From assembly GCF_014202315.1 (NCBI RefSeq), contig NZ_JACHGN010000011.1:124001-188000 (forward strand): 64,000 nt of DNA, given 5' to 3'. Below, one piece after another: positions 51,202-58,479 of the stretch. A model generated the notes under the pieces. The model ran no database searches. It saw only the letters and a program-made list of their open reading frames with translations, and was not told where the DNA came from. Source of the DNA: Thermocatellispora tengchongensis. GTDB taxonomy: Bacteria; Actinomycetota; Actinomycetes; Streptosporangiales; Streptosporangiaceae. Made by a program: the position numbers and the translations under genes. Every line of letters starts with the position of its first letter. The first letter of the stretch is position 1.

Positions 51202-51585
51202 ATGCGCCCACGCCCGACCGCCCTCGGATCCACGACCTGGGTCGTCGCCGACGGCTACATCCCACCCCGCAGCAACGGGCCCGAGCCGGAGATGACCAGC
51301 CACGACAGCATCTGCATGCTGAACTCGGGAGACACCGAGGCCCGGGTCGAGGTGCACGTCTACTTCACCGACCGCGACCCCGCAGGCCCCTTCGTCCTCA
51401 CCGTCGCCCCGCGGCGGGCCTTCCACCAGCGCGTCAACGACCTCAGGCACCCGGAGCCGATCCCCGCCGGCACCGATTACTGCCTGGTCGTCACCAGCGA
51501 CGTGCCCATCGTCGTCCAGCACACGCGCCTGGACTCCAGGCAGGAGGCCAACGCGTTGATGAGCACCATCGCCTTCCCCGCCTGA
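51202..51585 (+). CDS. ASRT-like protein (sensory-rhodopsin-transducer family)
   Basis: A 127-residue beta-rich protein. It reads TTWVVADGYIPPRSNGPEPE, HDSICMLNSGDTEARVEVHV and VPIVVQHTRLDSRQEANALM, matching the small family of the Anabaena sensory rhodopsin transducer, whose core tetramer surface includes QHTRLDSRQ. No rhodopsin gene is near. Non-photosensory members sit in sugar operons and may bind carbohydrates, so a role as accessory ligand-binding protein is likely here. GAAAGGA precedes the ATG. It is the last gene of the operon and is followed by a repeat array and hairpin. Confidence 0.88.
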   Translation: MRPRPTALGSTTWVVADGYIPPRSNGPEPEMTSHDSICMLNSGDTEARVEVHVYFTDRDPAGPFVLTVAPRRAFHQRVNDLRHPEPIPAGTDYCLVVTSDVPIVVQHTRLDSRQEANALMSTIAFPA

Positions 51586-51610
51586 GACCGGGCCGCGCCG
51601 CAGGCCATGT

Positions 51611-51708
51611 GGTCTACGCAGGCGATGAGGTCTACGCAGGCGATGAGGTCTACGCAGGCGATGAGGTCTACGCAGGCGATGAGGTCTACGCAGGCGATGA
51701 GGTCTACA
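51611..51708. repeat. 18-bp tandem repeat array, five copies plus partials
   Basis: Five exact 18-bp units starting GGTCTACGCAGG at 51611, 51629, 51647, 51665 and 51683, with a partial copy at 51701 and a degenerate one before 51611. It fills the gap between the convergent ASRT-like and beta-helix genes. There are no spacers, so this is not a CRISPR. Confidence 0.95.
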
Positions 51709-51717
51709 TCGCCTGCG
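51689..51717. terminator. Hairpin (bidirectional terminator candidate) at end of repeat array
   Basis: Arms CGCAGGCGATG (51689-51699) and CATCGCCTGCG (51707-51717) pair perfectly over 11 bp with a 7-base loop. It sits between convergent genes and includes the stop codon of the beta-helix gene (51704-51706). The left arm is part of the repeated unit, so each upstream copy could also pair with the single right arm. There is no U-tract, as is usual in actinomycetes. Confidence 0.65.
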
Positions 51718-53458
51718 GCGCCGCCCGGTACCCCTCCGTACGCGAGCCGGGCCGCGGGCTGGCGAGCCCGGCCCGCGCCCGGATGCCGGCCGTGACCGTG
51801 TCCAGTTCCTGTCCGTCCTCGATGGTCGCGTTCCCCTCGTAGGTCACGCCATCGGGCGGGCTGTCGAGCCCCACGGGGTCGGCGTCCCAGAAGTTCCCCC
51901 GGTAGACGACGTTCTCCAGCGGCGGCGCCACCGTGAGCACCGCCGTGTTGTCCGACCGCCTGACGAGGTTGCCCTCCACGGTCAGCCACGAGGCCCCGTA
52001 GTCGGTGTAGAGCCCGAAGTTGTACGGGGTGCGCGTGTCCTCCACGACGTTGCCCAGCACCAGCCCCGCGTCCTGCGGCGAGGACCCCTGGGCCCCGCTC
52101 ACGTAGATCCCGCCGCCGTCGGCCAGCACCTGCATGGTGTCGGCGGTGAGGTTGCGCAGCACGCGGACGCCCGTGCCGGAATCGACGACGATGCCGCAGT
52201 GCGGCACGTCGCCGACCTCGTTGGACGCGACGGTGCACCGGTGCACGCCCCGGATCGAGATCCCGGGCGATCCGCTGTAGTCGAGCCCGGCATGGTGCAC
52301 CCAGGTGTCCTCGATCGTGACGTCGCGCCCGCCCGACACGGTGATGCCGCCGCCCGCGAGCGTGTCGAGGTCGCACCGGCGCACGGTGACGCCCGCCCCG
52401 CCGGACACCCCCAGCCCGTACGCCCCGAGCCGGGTGAACCGGCAGCCCTCGATCTCCACGTCCGCCACGTCGTGGAACGTCACGCAGGCCGGGATCGCCG
52501 CCGACGCGGCCGGGTACGTCACCGACGCCCCCTCCCCCAGCACGGCCGTCTCGACGCCGCCGCCCTCGTAGTAGTCGCCGCCGTGGTAGTGCACGAACCC
52601 CTCCGGGCGGCCGGGACGCAGCCAGGTGGCGTCGGCGAACGTCAGCCCCCGGAACGCGGCGTCCCGGGTGCCTACAGCGCGCAGCAGCGTCTCCAGGACC
52701 GGCGCGACGACCCGCGTACGCTCGGGGTCCTCGCCGGGGCGGGGCAGGTAGAGCAGGACGTGCCGCCCGGGACGCGAGCGGTCCAGCACGAAGGTGCCGG
52801 GCTCGCGGAGGAAGGCGGCGTCGTTCTCGATCCGGGTCGGCAGCCCAGGGCCGCGCGACGTCTGGCCCTCCCAGGTCGAGTTGTACAGCTCGGCGGCCCA
52901 TCCGTACGCGGGCTGGGCCATGGTGATCACCGTCGAGCCGCCGTCGGCCGAGACGCCCGCCACCGCGCACCGCGCCTCGGTCCACGGGTAGACGCCCCGG
53001 TAGACGAACTCGACGTCGGCGGGGCTGCGCCACCCGCGCGGCTCCGGGCTGTCGGTGACGTATCCCGTGACGGTCGCGGTCGCGGCGCCGGGGATTCCCT
53101 CGATGCCCGCGCGGACCGCCCGGCGCCCGTCCACGTAGAGCTGGCGGGTGTCGAGCCCGCCCACCTCCGCGATCCACACCCCGTCCCGCTCCCGCCACCC
53201 GGTGATCCGGCGGCCCCCGCTCACCACGACCTCCTCCTGACCGGAGGTGCCGTAGCCGTACGCCTGGTAGACCACCCCGGAGTCGGCCTCGGTGAGCTCC
53301 AGCGTCCGGTCCAGCACGTACGTGCCCGCCCGCAGGTGCACGACGGCCTTCCCGGCCTCTCGGGCCGCCTCGCGGGCGCGTTCGAGACCGGCGAAGGGCC
53401 GCTCGGCCGATCCCGGCCCGGCGTCGTCACCAGAGGGGGCGACGTGGAAGTGGAACAT
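51704..53458 (-). CDS. Right-handed parallel beta-helix protein
   Basis: A 584-residue protein. Residues 1-60 (FHVAPSGDDAGPGSAERPFA, then LERAREAAREAGKAVVHLRA) are the usual start of pectate-lyase-like and inverting-type polysaccharide-degrading beta-helix proteins. From about 280 come repeated coils such as VTFHDVADVEIEGCRFTRLG, GGAGVTVRRCDLDTLAGGGI and GGRDVTIEDTWVHHAGLDYS. No signal peptide is visible, so it may be cytoplasmic or exported by another route. AAAGGGAG precedes the ATG at 53458. It is divergent from the TetR gene at 53523 with only 64 bp between, so it is likely TetR-controlled. It probably acts on a plant or microbial polysaccharide. Confidence 0.85.
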   Translation of the reverse strand: MFHFHVAPSGDDAGPGSAERPFAGLERAREAAREAGKAVVHLRAGTYVLDRTLELTEADSGVVYQAYGYGTSGQEEVVVSGGRRITGWRERDGVWIAEVGGLDTRQLYVDGRRAVRAGIEGIPGAATATVTGYVTDSPEPRGWRSPADVEFVYRGVYPWTEARCAVAGVSADGGSTVITMAQPAYGWAAELYNSTWEGQTSRGPGLPTRIENDAAFLREPGTFVLDRSRPGRHVLLYLPRPGEDPERTRVVAPVLETLLRAVGTRDAAFRGLTFADATWLRPGRPEGFVHYHGGDYYEGGGVETAVLGEGASVTYPAASAAIPACVTFHDVADVEIEGCRFTRLGAYGLGVSGGAGVTVRRCDLDTLAGGGITVSGGRDVTIEDTWVHHAGLDYSGSPGISIRGVHRCTVASNEVGDVPHCGIVVDSGTGVRVLRNLTADTMQVLADGGGIYVSGAQGSSPQDAGLVLGNVVEDTRTPYNFGLYTDYGASWLTVEGNLVRRSDNTAVLTVAPPLENVVYRGNFWDADPVGLDSPPDGVTYEGNATIEDGQELDTVTAGIRARAGLASPRPGSRTEGYRAAPQAM

Positions 53459-53522
53459 CGGGGACTCCCTTTGTTGTTTACGGCGTACACATAGTAATAC
53501 ACCATAGACAAGGAGGAGGCCG

Positions 53523-54389
53523 ATGACGCGAGGCAAGGCCGGCGACCCCGACCACGGGATCGAGCTGCTGTGGCGTCCGCGCGAGCCCGAGCCCCGTCCC
53601 GGTCTGAGCCTGGACAGGATCGTCCGCACCGCGATCGACCTGGCCGACGCCGAGGGCCTGGCGAGCCTGTCCATGCGCAAGATCGCCAACCGCCTCGGCT
53701 TCACCACCATGTCCCTCTACCGCCACGTGCCCGGCCGCGACCAACTGGTGGACCTGATGGTGGACGAGGTCTTGGGCGCCCCCTCCGACGGCGACACGGA
53801 CGAGACGACGCCCCGGGGCTGGCGGGACCGCCTGGAGCGGCACGCCAGGCAGGGTTGGGCGACGCGCCGGCGCCACCCCTGGCTGGCCGAGGTGCGCGGC
53901 ACCCGCCACCTGCCGGGCCCCAACGCCGTCGCCCAGTACGACCTGATGCTGGGCGCCCTCACCGGCACCGCCCTCACCCCCGCCGAGGTGATCGCCGTCG
54001 TGGACCTGGTCGGCCGCTTCATCGACGCCGAGGCCCTGCACCTGCTGGAGACGCGACGCGAGGAGCAGCGCAGCGGCGTCACGGAGAACGAGTGGTGGGG
54101 CGCCCGGCACACCCTGTACGACCGGCTCGACCGCTACCCCGCGATCTCCCACCTCTGGTCCGCCGGCGGCTGGGACTCCCCCGAGGACTCCTTCGAGTTC
54201 GGCCTGCGCCGCCTGTTGGACGGCATCGAGGTCCTCATCAACCGCCGTGACGAAACCCGTTACGAAATGCGTGCCGAAACCAGGGCCTGCGAGGAGTGCG
54301 GCCGCCCCCTGGCACCGTCACCGTCGGGCCGCCCCCGCGTCTACTGCTCCCCCGCCTGCCGCCAGCGCGCGTACCGCAAACGCGCCTGA
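53523..54389 (+). CDS. TetR-family regulator with C-terminal zinc-ribbon tail
   Basis: A 288-residue regulator. The TetR N-domain is ADAEGLASLSMRKIANRLGF, then TTMSLYRHVPGRDQLVDLMV. A TetR_C-type ligand domain follows to about residue 245. The tail ACEECGRPLAPSPSGRPRVYC and SPACRQRAYRKR has a C-x2-C-x15-C-x3-C pattern that could hold zinc, an addition seen in some actinomycete TetR proteins. AAGGAGGAGG lies just before the ATG. The short gap to the divergent beta-helix gene holds AT-rich direct repeats resembling TATGGTGTA/TATGTGTA on the minus strand, possible operator sites. Confidence 0.87.
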   Translation: MTRGKAGDPDHGIELLWRPREPEPRPGLSLDRIVRTAIDLADAEGLASLSMRKIANRLGFTTMSLYRHVPGRDQLVDLMVDEVLGAPSDGDTDETTPRGWRDRLERHARQGWATRRRHPWLAEVRGTRHLPGPNAVAQYDLMLGALTGTALTPAEVIAVVDLVGRFIDAEALHLLETRREEQRSGVTENEWWGARHTLYDRLDRYPAISHLWSAGGWDSPEDSFEFGLRRLLDGIEVLINRRDETRYEMRAETRACEECGRPLAPSPSGRPRVYCSPACRQRAYRKRA

Positions 54390-54605
54390 CCGGCCGGCCA
54401 CCACCTCGCACAGGCCGTACGCGACCAGGGCCGGGAAGGTGAGCCCGGCACCGGTCCGCGGCCGTGGCGAACAGCCGCGCCGGCCGCCCGGCAGCGGCCG
54501 GGTCCACCTCGTCCTGACCCCGCACCGCGTGCGTCGATGACGAGGCGACCGGATGGCCACGCCACCGCGCAGGACGACGGGGTGGCCATCGGCGGCAACC
54601 GGTCC

Positions 54606-56111
54606 TCAGGTCGTTTCGAGGTCGAACGGGGCCGGGGTGTGGTTCTCCCAGATCCGGCGCGAAACCTCTTCGGGGTAGGGAACGGTCTTCGACTCGGTGT
54701 CCAGGACTCGGGTAAGCCGCTGATCGGGGCGGTGTGCGACCCATCCGGCGTCGCCGGTGGCCACGAAGCGGGTCCACGCCTGCTGGAGCTCGTGCGAGAC
54801 CCGGACAGCTTCGGGGCCGGGCAGGTCGCCGAACATCTGCCTGCCCGTGGGGCTGTCCAGCGTGCCGAAAGCGAGGGGGACGTCGATGCTGTGGCAGGCG
54901 CCCAGGACCCCGCCGGAAGCCGGTGCGGCCAGGCACAGCTCGAAGAGGAACGAGGTGCCGCCTGCCACCGCGTTCGCCTCGGCCAGGTGCAGCGACGGCA
55001 TTCGGAACAGAGCGTCGGAGTACACGGTTTCCAGCAGTTCCTCCGGGGTGGCCCGTTGGTGGGCGGCGCGGTAGGCGTCGGCGCCGTGCGGTTGCGGGGC
55101 GAACAGGTCAAGCGCGGTTCGGGCGTCGTGGTCGGTGAAGGTGCCCATCCGCCCGGCCATGACGGTGAACAGCCGGAACTCGTCGCGAGTGTGGCCGATG
55201 AGCAGTTCGGCTCCGCTCGCGCGGCCACCGGTCAAGGCGGACCAGGGGGTTTCCGACAGGACTTCTCCATCGATCACGGGGCAGACGGCCACTCCCACCT
55301 GGGCGAGCCGTGCCCACTGCTTGCGATCGGCGGGCAGGTCGGCGTTGAGCGCGGTGAGCTCGTCGGCCAGACGCCAGGGATCGACGTCGCTCAGGGCCGC
55401 GGCGGTGGGGCTCGTACCGAGCCGGTTCGCAAGGGTGGCCGCGACCCGCTCCGCGAGGGCGGGCGTGCAATGACTTCCCGGCACCGAGTGGGTGATGGCC
55501 CGGCGGAACAGTCCACGCGCCCGCCTCATCGTGAGCAGGGCGGCGATCGACCCCGCTCCGGCCGACTGCCCGGCCACCGTGACCTGGGCGGGATCGCCTC
55601 CGAAGCGCCCGATGTTACGCTGCACCCACTCCAGAGCGGCGATCTGGTCCAACAGCCCCCGGTTGGGTGGAGCGCCGTCCAAGAGGGCGAACCCCTCCAC
55701 CCCCACCCGGTAGTTGAGGCTCACCACGACGAGCCCCGCCTCGCACAGCCTCGCCGGGTCGTACATCGGGTCACTGCTCACAGCCGTGATGTAGGCGCCG
55801 CCGGGGATCCACACGAGCACCGGCAGCCCCGCCGCGCCGAGGTCCGGGGTACAGACGTTGAGTGTCAGCCAGTCCGGGTCGCGCGCCGATTCCACCTGGA
55901 CCGGCCCGGACTGCGGCGGCGGAGGGCCGAAATCCGTCGCCCGCCTCGTCCCCTCCCAGCGCGCCGGCGGAGCGGGCGCGGCGAAGCGGAGCTTCCCCAC
56001 CGGGGGCTCGGCGAAGGAGATTCCGCGGAACTCCGCCAGCCCTGACCGCCACCGCCCCTCCACCACACCCTCGGTCGTTCGCACCCGAGGCCCTTGGGTC
56101 ATGTCAGGCAT
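54606..56111 (-). CDS. Type-B carboxylesterase
   Basis: A 501-residue esterase of the carboxylesterase/cholinesterase family. The start GVVEGRWRSGLAEFRGISFA with EPPVGKLRF is typical. The oxyanion region is PVLVWIPGGAYITAVSSD, the nucleophile is VTVAGQSAGAGSIAALLT, a catalytic acid is expected in IGHTRDEFRLF, and the histidine in GACHSIDVPLAF. No signal peptide is seen. It is divergent from the TetR gene at 56183, with a direct repeat in the 71-bp gap, so that TetR probably represses it. The 216 bp between this gene and the TetR gene ending at 54389 show nothing I can identify. Confidence 0.92.
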   Translation of the reverse strand: MPDMTQGPRVRTTEGVVEGRWRSGLAEFRGISFAEPPVGKLRFAAPAPPARWEGTRRATDFGPPPPQSGPVQVESARDPDWLTLNVCTPDLGAAGLPVLVWIPGGAYITAVSSDPMYDPARLCEAGLVVVSLNYRVGVEGFALLDGAPPNRGLLDQIAALEWVQRNIGRFGGDPAQVTVAGQSAGAGSIAALLTMRRARGLFRRAITHSVPGSHCTPALAERVAATLANRLGTSPTAAALSDVDPWRLADELTALNADLPADRKQWARLAQVGVAVCPVIDGEVLSETPWSALTGGRASGAELLIGHTRDEFRLFTVMAGRMGTFTDHDARTALDLFAPQPHGADAYRAAHQRATPEELLETVYSDALFRMPSLHLAEANAVAGGTSFLFELCLAAPASGGVLGACHSIDVPLAFGTLDSPTGRQMFGDLPGPEAVRVSHELQQAWTRFVATGDAGWVAHRPDQRLTRVLDTESKTVPYPEEVSRRIWENHTPAPFDLETT

Positions 56112-56137
56112 GCCGCTCCCTTCGCCGCTGTTTCAAG

Positions 56138-56162
56138 TCAGGTGTATTATGTCATGTGTATT
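56138..56162. promoter_or_regulatory. Direct-repeat operator candidate between esterase and tetR
   Basis: TCAGGTGTATT (56138-56148) and TCATGTGTATT (56152-56162) match at 10 of 11 bases with a 14-bp period. They occupy the middle of the 71-bp divergent gap, where a regulator would block both promoters. Confidence 0.45.
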
Positions 56163-56182
56163 GGAAAGGTCAGGGGGGCGGG

Positions 56183-56845
56183 ATGCCGAAGAAGGTCGAT
56201 CACCGAGAGCGCCGCGAAACGATCGCCCGAGCTCTGTGGCGGGTGGTGGAGCAGCGCGGGCTCGCCCATGCCACCATGCGCGAAGTCGCGCAGGAGGCGA
56301 ACATCTCCCTCGGGCAGTTGCAGCACTATTTCTCCTCCCGGACGGCGATGCTCACCTTCGCCATGGAGTTCGCCTCGGAGCAGACCTCGCAACGTGTGGG
56401 GGAAGGACTCCGCGACCTCGGCCACCTCCCGCACCCTCGCGACGTTCTGCGGCTGATGCTCATCGAGATGCTCCCCTTGCATCCCGACGCCCGGGCCACC
56501 AGCCGGATGAGCGCCGCCTACGTCCTGGAGGCGCTGCACGACCAAGGTCTCCACGCGCGGGCGCGCGAAGGACTCCTCCAGGGCCGGGCCATGCTCGAAG
56601 CTCTGGTCCGCCAGGCGATCGCCGACGGGCACATCGATCCGGATCGCGACGCGACGGTCGAGACCGACCTACTGCTCGCCCTCACCGGCTTCACCACGCT
56701 CCTCGAACTCAACGTGATCGAGCCCCGCGACGCGCTCGCCGCCATCGATCACCATCTGGACAGGTTGTTCGCCCGGAGGGCCTACCATTCGGCGACCCGC
56801 GCGCGGCGCGGCTCCGGCTACCCGGCTTCACCCTGGAATCTCTGA
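56183..56845 (+). CDS. TetR-family regulator next to carboxylesterase
   Basis: A 220-residue protein starting MPKKVDHRERRETIARALWR, with the helix-turn-helix TMREVAQEANISLGQLQHYF and SSRTAMLTFAME, similar to the BetI/TetR_C_6 type. The C-terminal half includes LLIEMLPLHPDA-like segments typical of this group. The ATG at 56183 has AGGGGGG upstream; the frame is open further up, but that part is antisense to the esterase. The divergent layout with the carboxylesterase and the direct repeats between them suggest local control. The last 15 residues (ARRGSGYPASPWNL) look like a non-conserved extension. Confidence 0.87.
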   Translation: MPKKVDHRERRETIARALWRVVEQRGLAHATMREVAQEANISLGQLQHYFSSRTAMLTFAMEFASEQTSQRVGEGLRDLGHLPHPRDVLRLMLIEMLPLHPDARATSRMSAAYVLEALHDQGLHARAREGLLQGRAMLEALVRQAIADGHIDPDRDATVETDLLLALTGFTTLLELNVIEPRDALAAIDHHLDRLFARRAYHSATRARRGSGYPASPWNL

Positions 56846-57012
56846 TCAGCCTGGGAGTGAAGGTCCGTCCGCGACCGCCACGCCAGCGCTCCCGACCGAT
56901 CGAACATCGTCCGGCCTGGCCGACGACGCCCACGCCCGCCTGGCACGAGAGCTGACTTCTGTCATGCGGGACCTGTGACACAGCCCACTGGCCCCCGCCG
57001 AGCGGAAGGCTC

Positions 57013-58275
57013 ATGCTGGGCGCCATGACCATTCGTCGATGCAGCACGTTCGTTCTGCGGCTGGGAGCCGCGACTCTGGCCGCCACGCTGCTCGCGGCGG
57101 GACCCGTGGCCGCCGCCGAGGAGGGCGGCCTCGACCGGCAGCGGCTGCGCCAGACGCTGGACGCCGTGCACGAGGCCGGCATGTACGGCATCTATTCGAA
57201 CGTCGTGGACGGCCGGCGGAGCTGGAAGGGCGCCGCAGGCGTCGCCGACGTCGAGACCGGCCGCCCGGTGCGTCCCGAGATGGTGCACCGGGCCGGGAGC
57301 ATCACCAAGTCGTTCGTCGCCGTGGCCGTGTTACAGCAGGTCGGCAAGGGCAGGATCGAGCTCGATGCCCCCATCGGCCGCTACCTGCCGGACCTCATCC
57401 CAGGTGAGCGCGGGCAGCGGATCACCGTACGCATGCTGCTCAACCACACCAGCCACATCGCCAACCACACCGACGTGATCTTCCCGACGATCGAGAGCCT
57501 GGACTCCAACCGCTTCCGCGCCTTCACGCCGGAGGAGCTGGCGCGCGCGGGGCTCGGCGCCCCCGCGACCGGGCAGCCGGGGGCGACGCCCGGGGCGTAC
57601 TCGAACACGAACTTCGTCATCGCCGGCCTGCTGCTGGAGAAGGTGACGGGCACGAGCGCCGAGCGGTACATCACCGACCACGTCTTCCGGAAGGCCGGGC
57701 TGCGGCACACGTCGTTCCCGCGTACGCCGTACCTCCCTGGGCCGAACTCCAAGGCGTACGAGGCGTTGTACGGGTACTTCGACCCGCCCAAGGACTACAG
57801 CGTCTACAACATGTCCTGGGCCTGGACGTCGGGTGCGGTCGCCTCGACGATGGCCGACCTCAACCGCTTCTTCCGGCTGCTGCTGCGCGGCGAGCTGCTC
57901 GACGCGACACTCCTCGCCGAGATGCAGAAGACCGTTCCCGTCCGCTCGTTCTCGGGCGCCGTGCTCGACTACGGTCTCGGGATCTACCCCCTCGACCTGC
58001 CGTGCGGCAGGTTCTGGGGGCACGACGGGAGCGTCCCCGGCATGCAGACCTTCGCGTTCTCCGACGCCGGCGGCGGCCACCAGTTCGCCTTCGGCACCAA
58101 CCTGAGGAACTACCAGCAGCTCGACGAGAACGGTAATCCTGTCCGGCACGCCATCGACTCCGCGATCGGGAGCCACCTGCTGGAGGCGGCGTGCGGACCT
58201 GACGTGGCGGCGGCCACCAGGGCGGCGCGACCGCTCCCGCCGATCGGCGTGGACGGGGGCACGGCCACACCGTGA
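57013..58275 (+). CDS. Secreted serine hydrolase (class C beta-lactamase / DD-peptidase fold)
   Basis: A 420-residue protein with an N-terminal signal peptide (RLGAATLAATLLAAGPVAAA). The active-site motifs of the beta-lactamase/D-Ala-D-Ala carboxypeptidase fold are SITKSF (SxxK), YSNTNF (YxN) and WGHDGSVPG (HxG). The overall layout, including GLRHTSFPRTPYLPG, matches Streptomyces R61-type carboxypeptidases and related esterases. It acts outside the cell, on peptidoglycan stem peptides or small esters. The ATG at 57013 has GGAAGG upstream; ATG 57025 is an alternative. It is probably a single-gene unit, with a hairpin after its stop. Confidence 0.9.
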   Translation: MLGAMTIRRCSTFVLRLGAATLAATLLAAGPVAAAEEGGLDRQRLRQTLDAVHEAGMYGIYSNVVDGRRSWKGAAGVADVETGRPVRPEMVHRAGSITKSFVAVAVLQQVGKGRIELDAPIGRYLPDLIPGERGQRITVRMLLNHTSHIANHTDVIFPTIESLDSNRFRAFTPEELARAGLGAPATGQPGATPGAYSNTNFVIAGLLLEKVTGTSAERYITDHVFRKAGLRHTSFPRTPYLPGPNSKAYEALYGYFDPPKDYSVYNMSWAWTSGAVASTMADLNRFFRLLLRGELLDATLLAEMQKTVPVRSFSGAVLDYGLGIYPLDLPCGRFWGHDGSVPGMQTFAFSDAGGGHQFAFGTNLRNYQQLDENGNPVRHAIDSAIGSHLLEAACGPDVAAATRAARPLPPIGVDGGTATP

Positions 58276-58293
58276 CCGGCGGCGCGCCACGCG

Positions 58294-58319
58294 GGCGGGC
58301 CACCGACCGGCGGCCCGCC
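58294..58319. terminator. Hairpin after serine hydrolase gene
   Basis: GGCGGGCC (58294-58301) and GGCCCGCC (58312-58319) form a perfect 8-bp stem with a 10-base loop, 19 bp past the stop and between convergent genes. There is no U-tract; it could stop transcription from either side. High local GC makes chance stems likely, hence low confidence. Confidence 0.35.
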
Positions 58320-58479
58320 GCAGCGCCGCCCTACCCCGGGCGTTAGGTCCGCCCGCCACCCCGAGCGTGCCGCAGTCCCTTCGGCTGTAGCGGAAGCTCG
58401 TGGCGGTGACCCGCGCGGGACGTCAGCCCGCCCAAGGTCCTCTCCGCTGCCCGGCGGCGGGAGGCGCGGCTGGTGGCGG

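Noticed and set aside
51611-51708. CRISPR array
   Set aside because: The 18-bp units are directly joined with no spacers and no cas genes are near; it is a simple tandem repeat.
54390-54605. Small gene between the convergent TetR and carboxylesterase genes
   Set aside because: Short frames exist on both strands (for example 54318-54560 reverse), but none has a ribosome site, motif or consistent coding bias.
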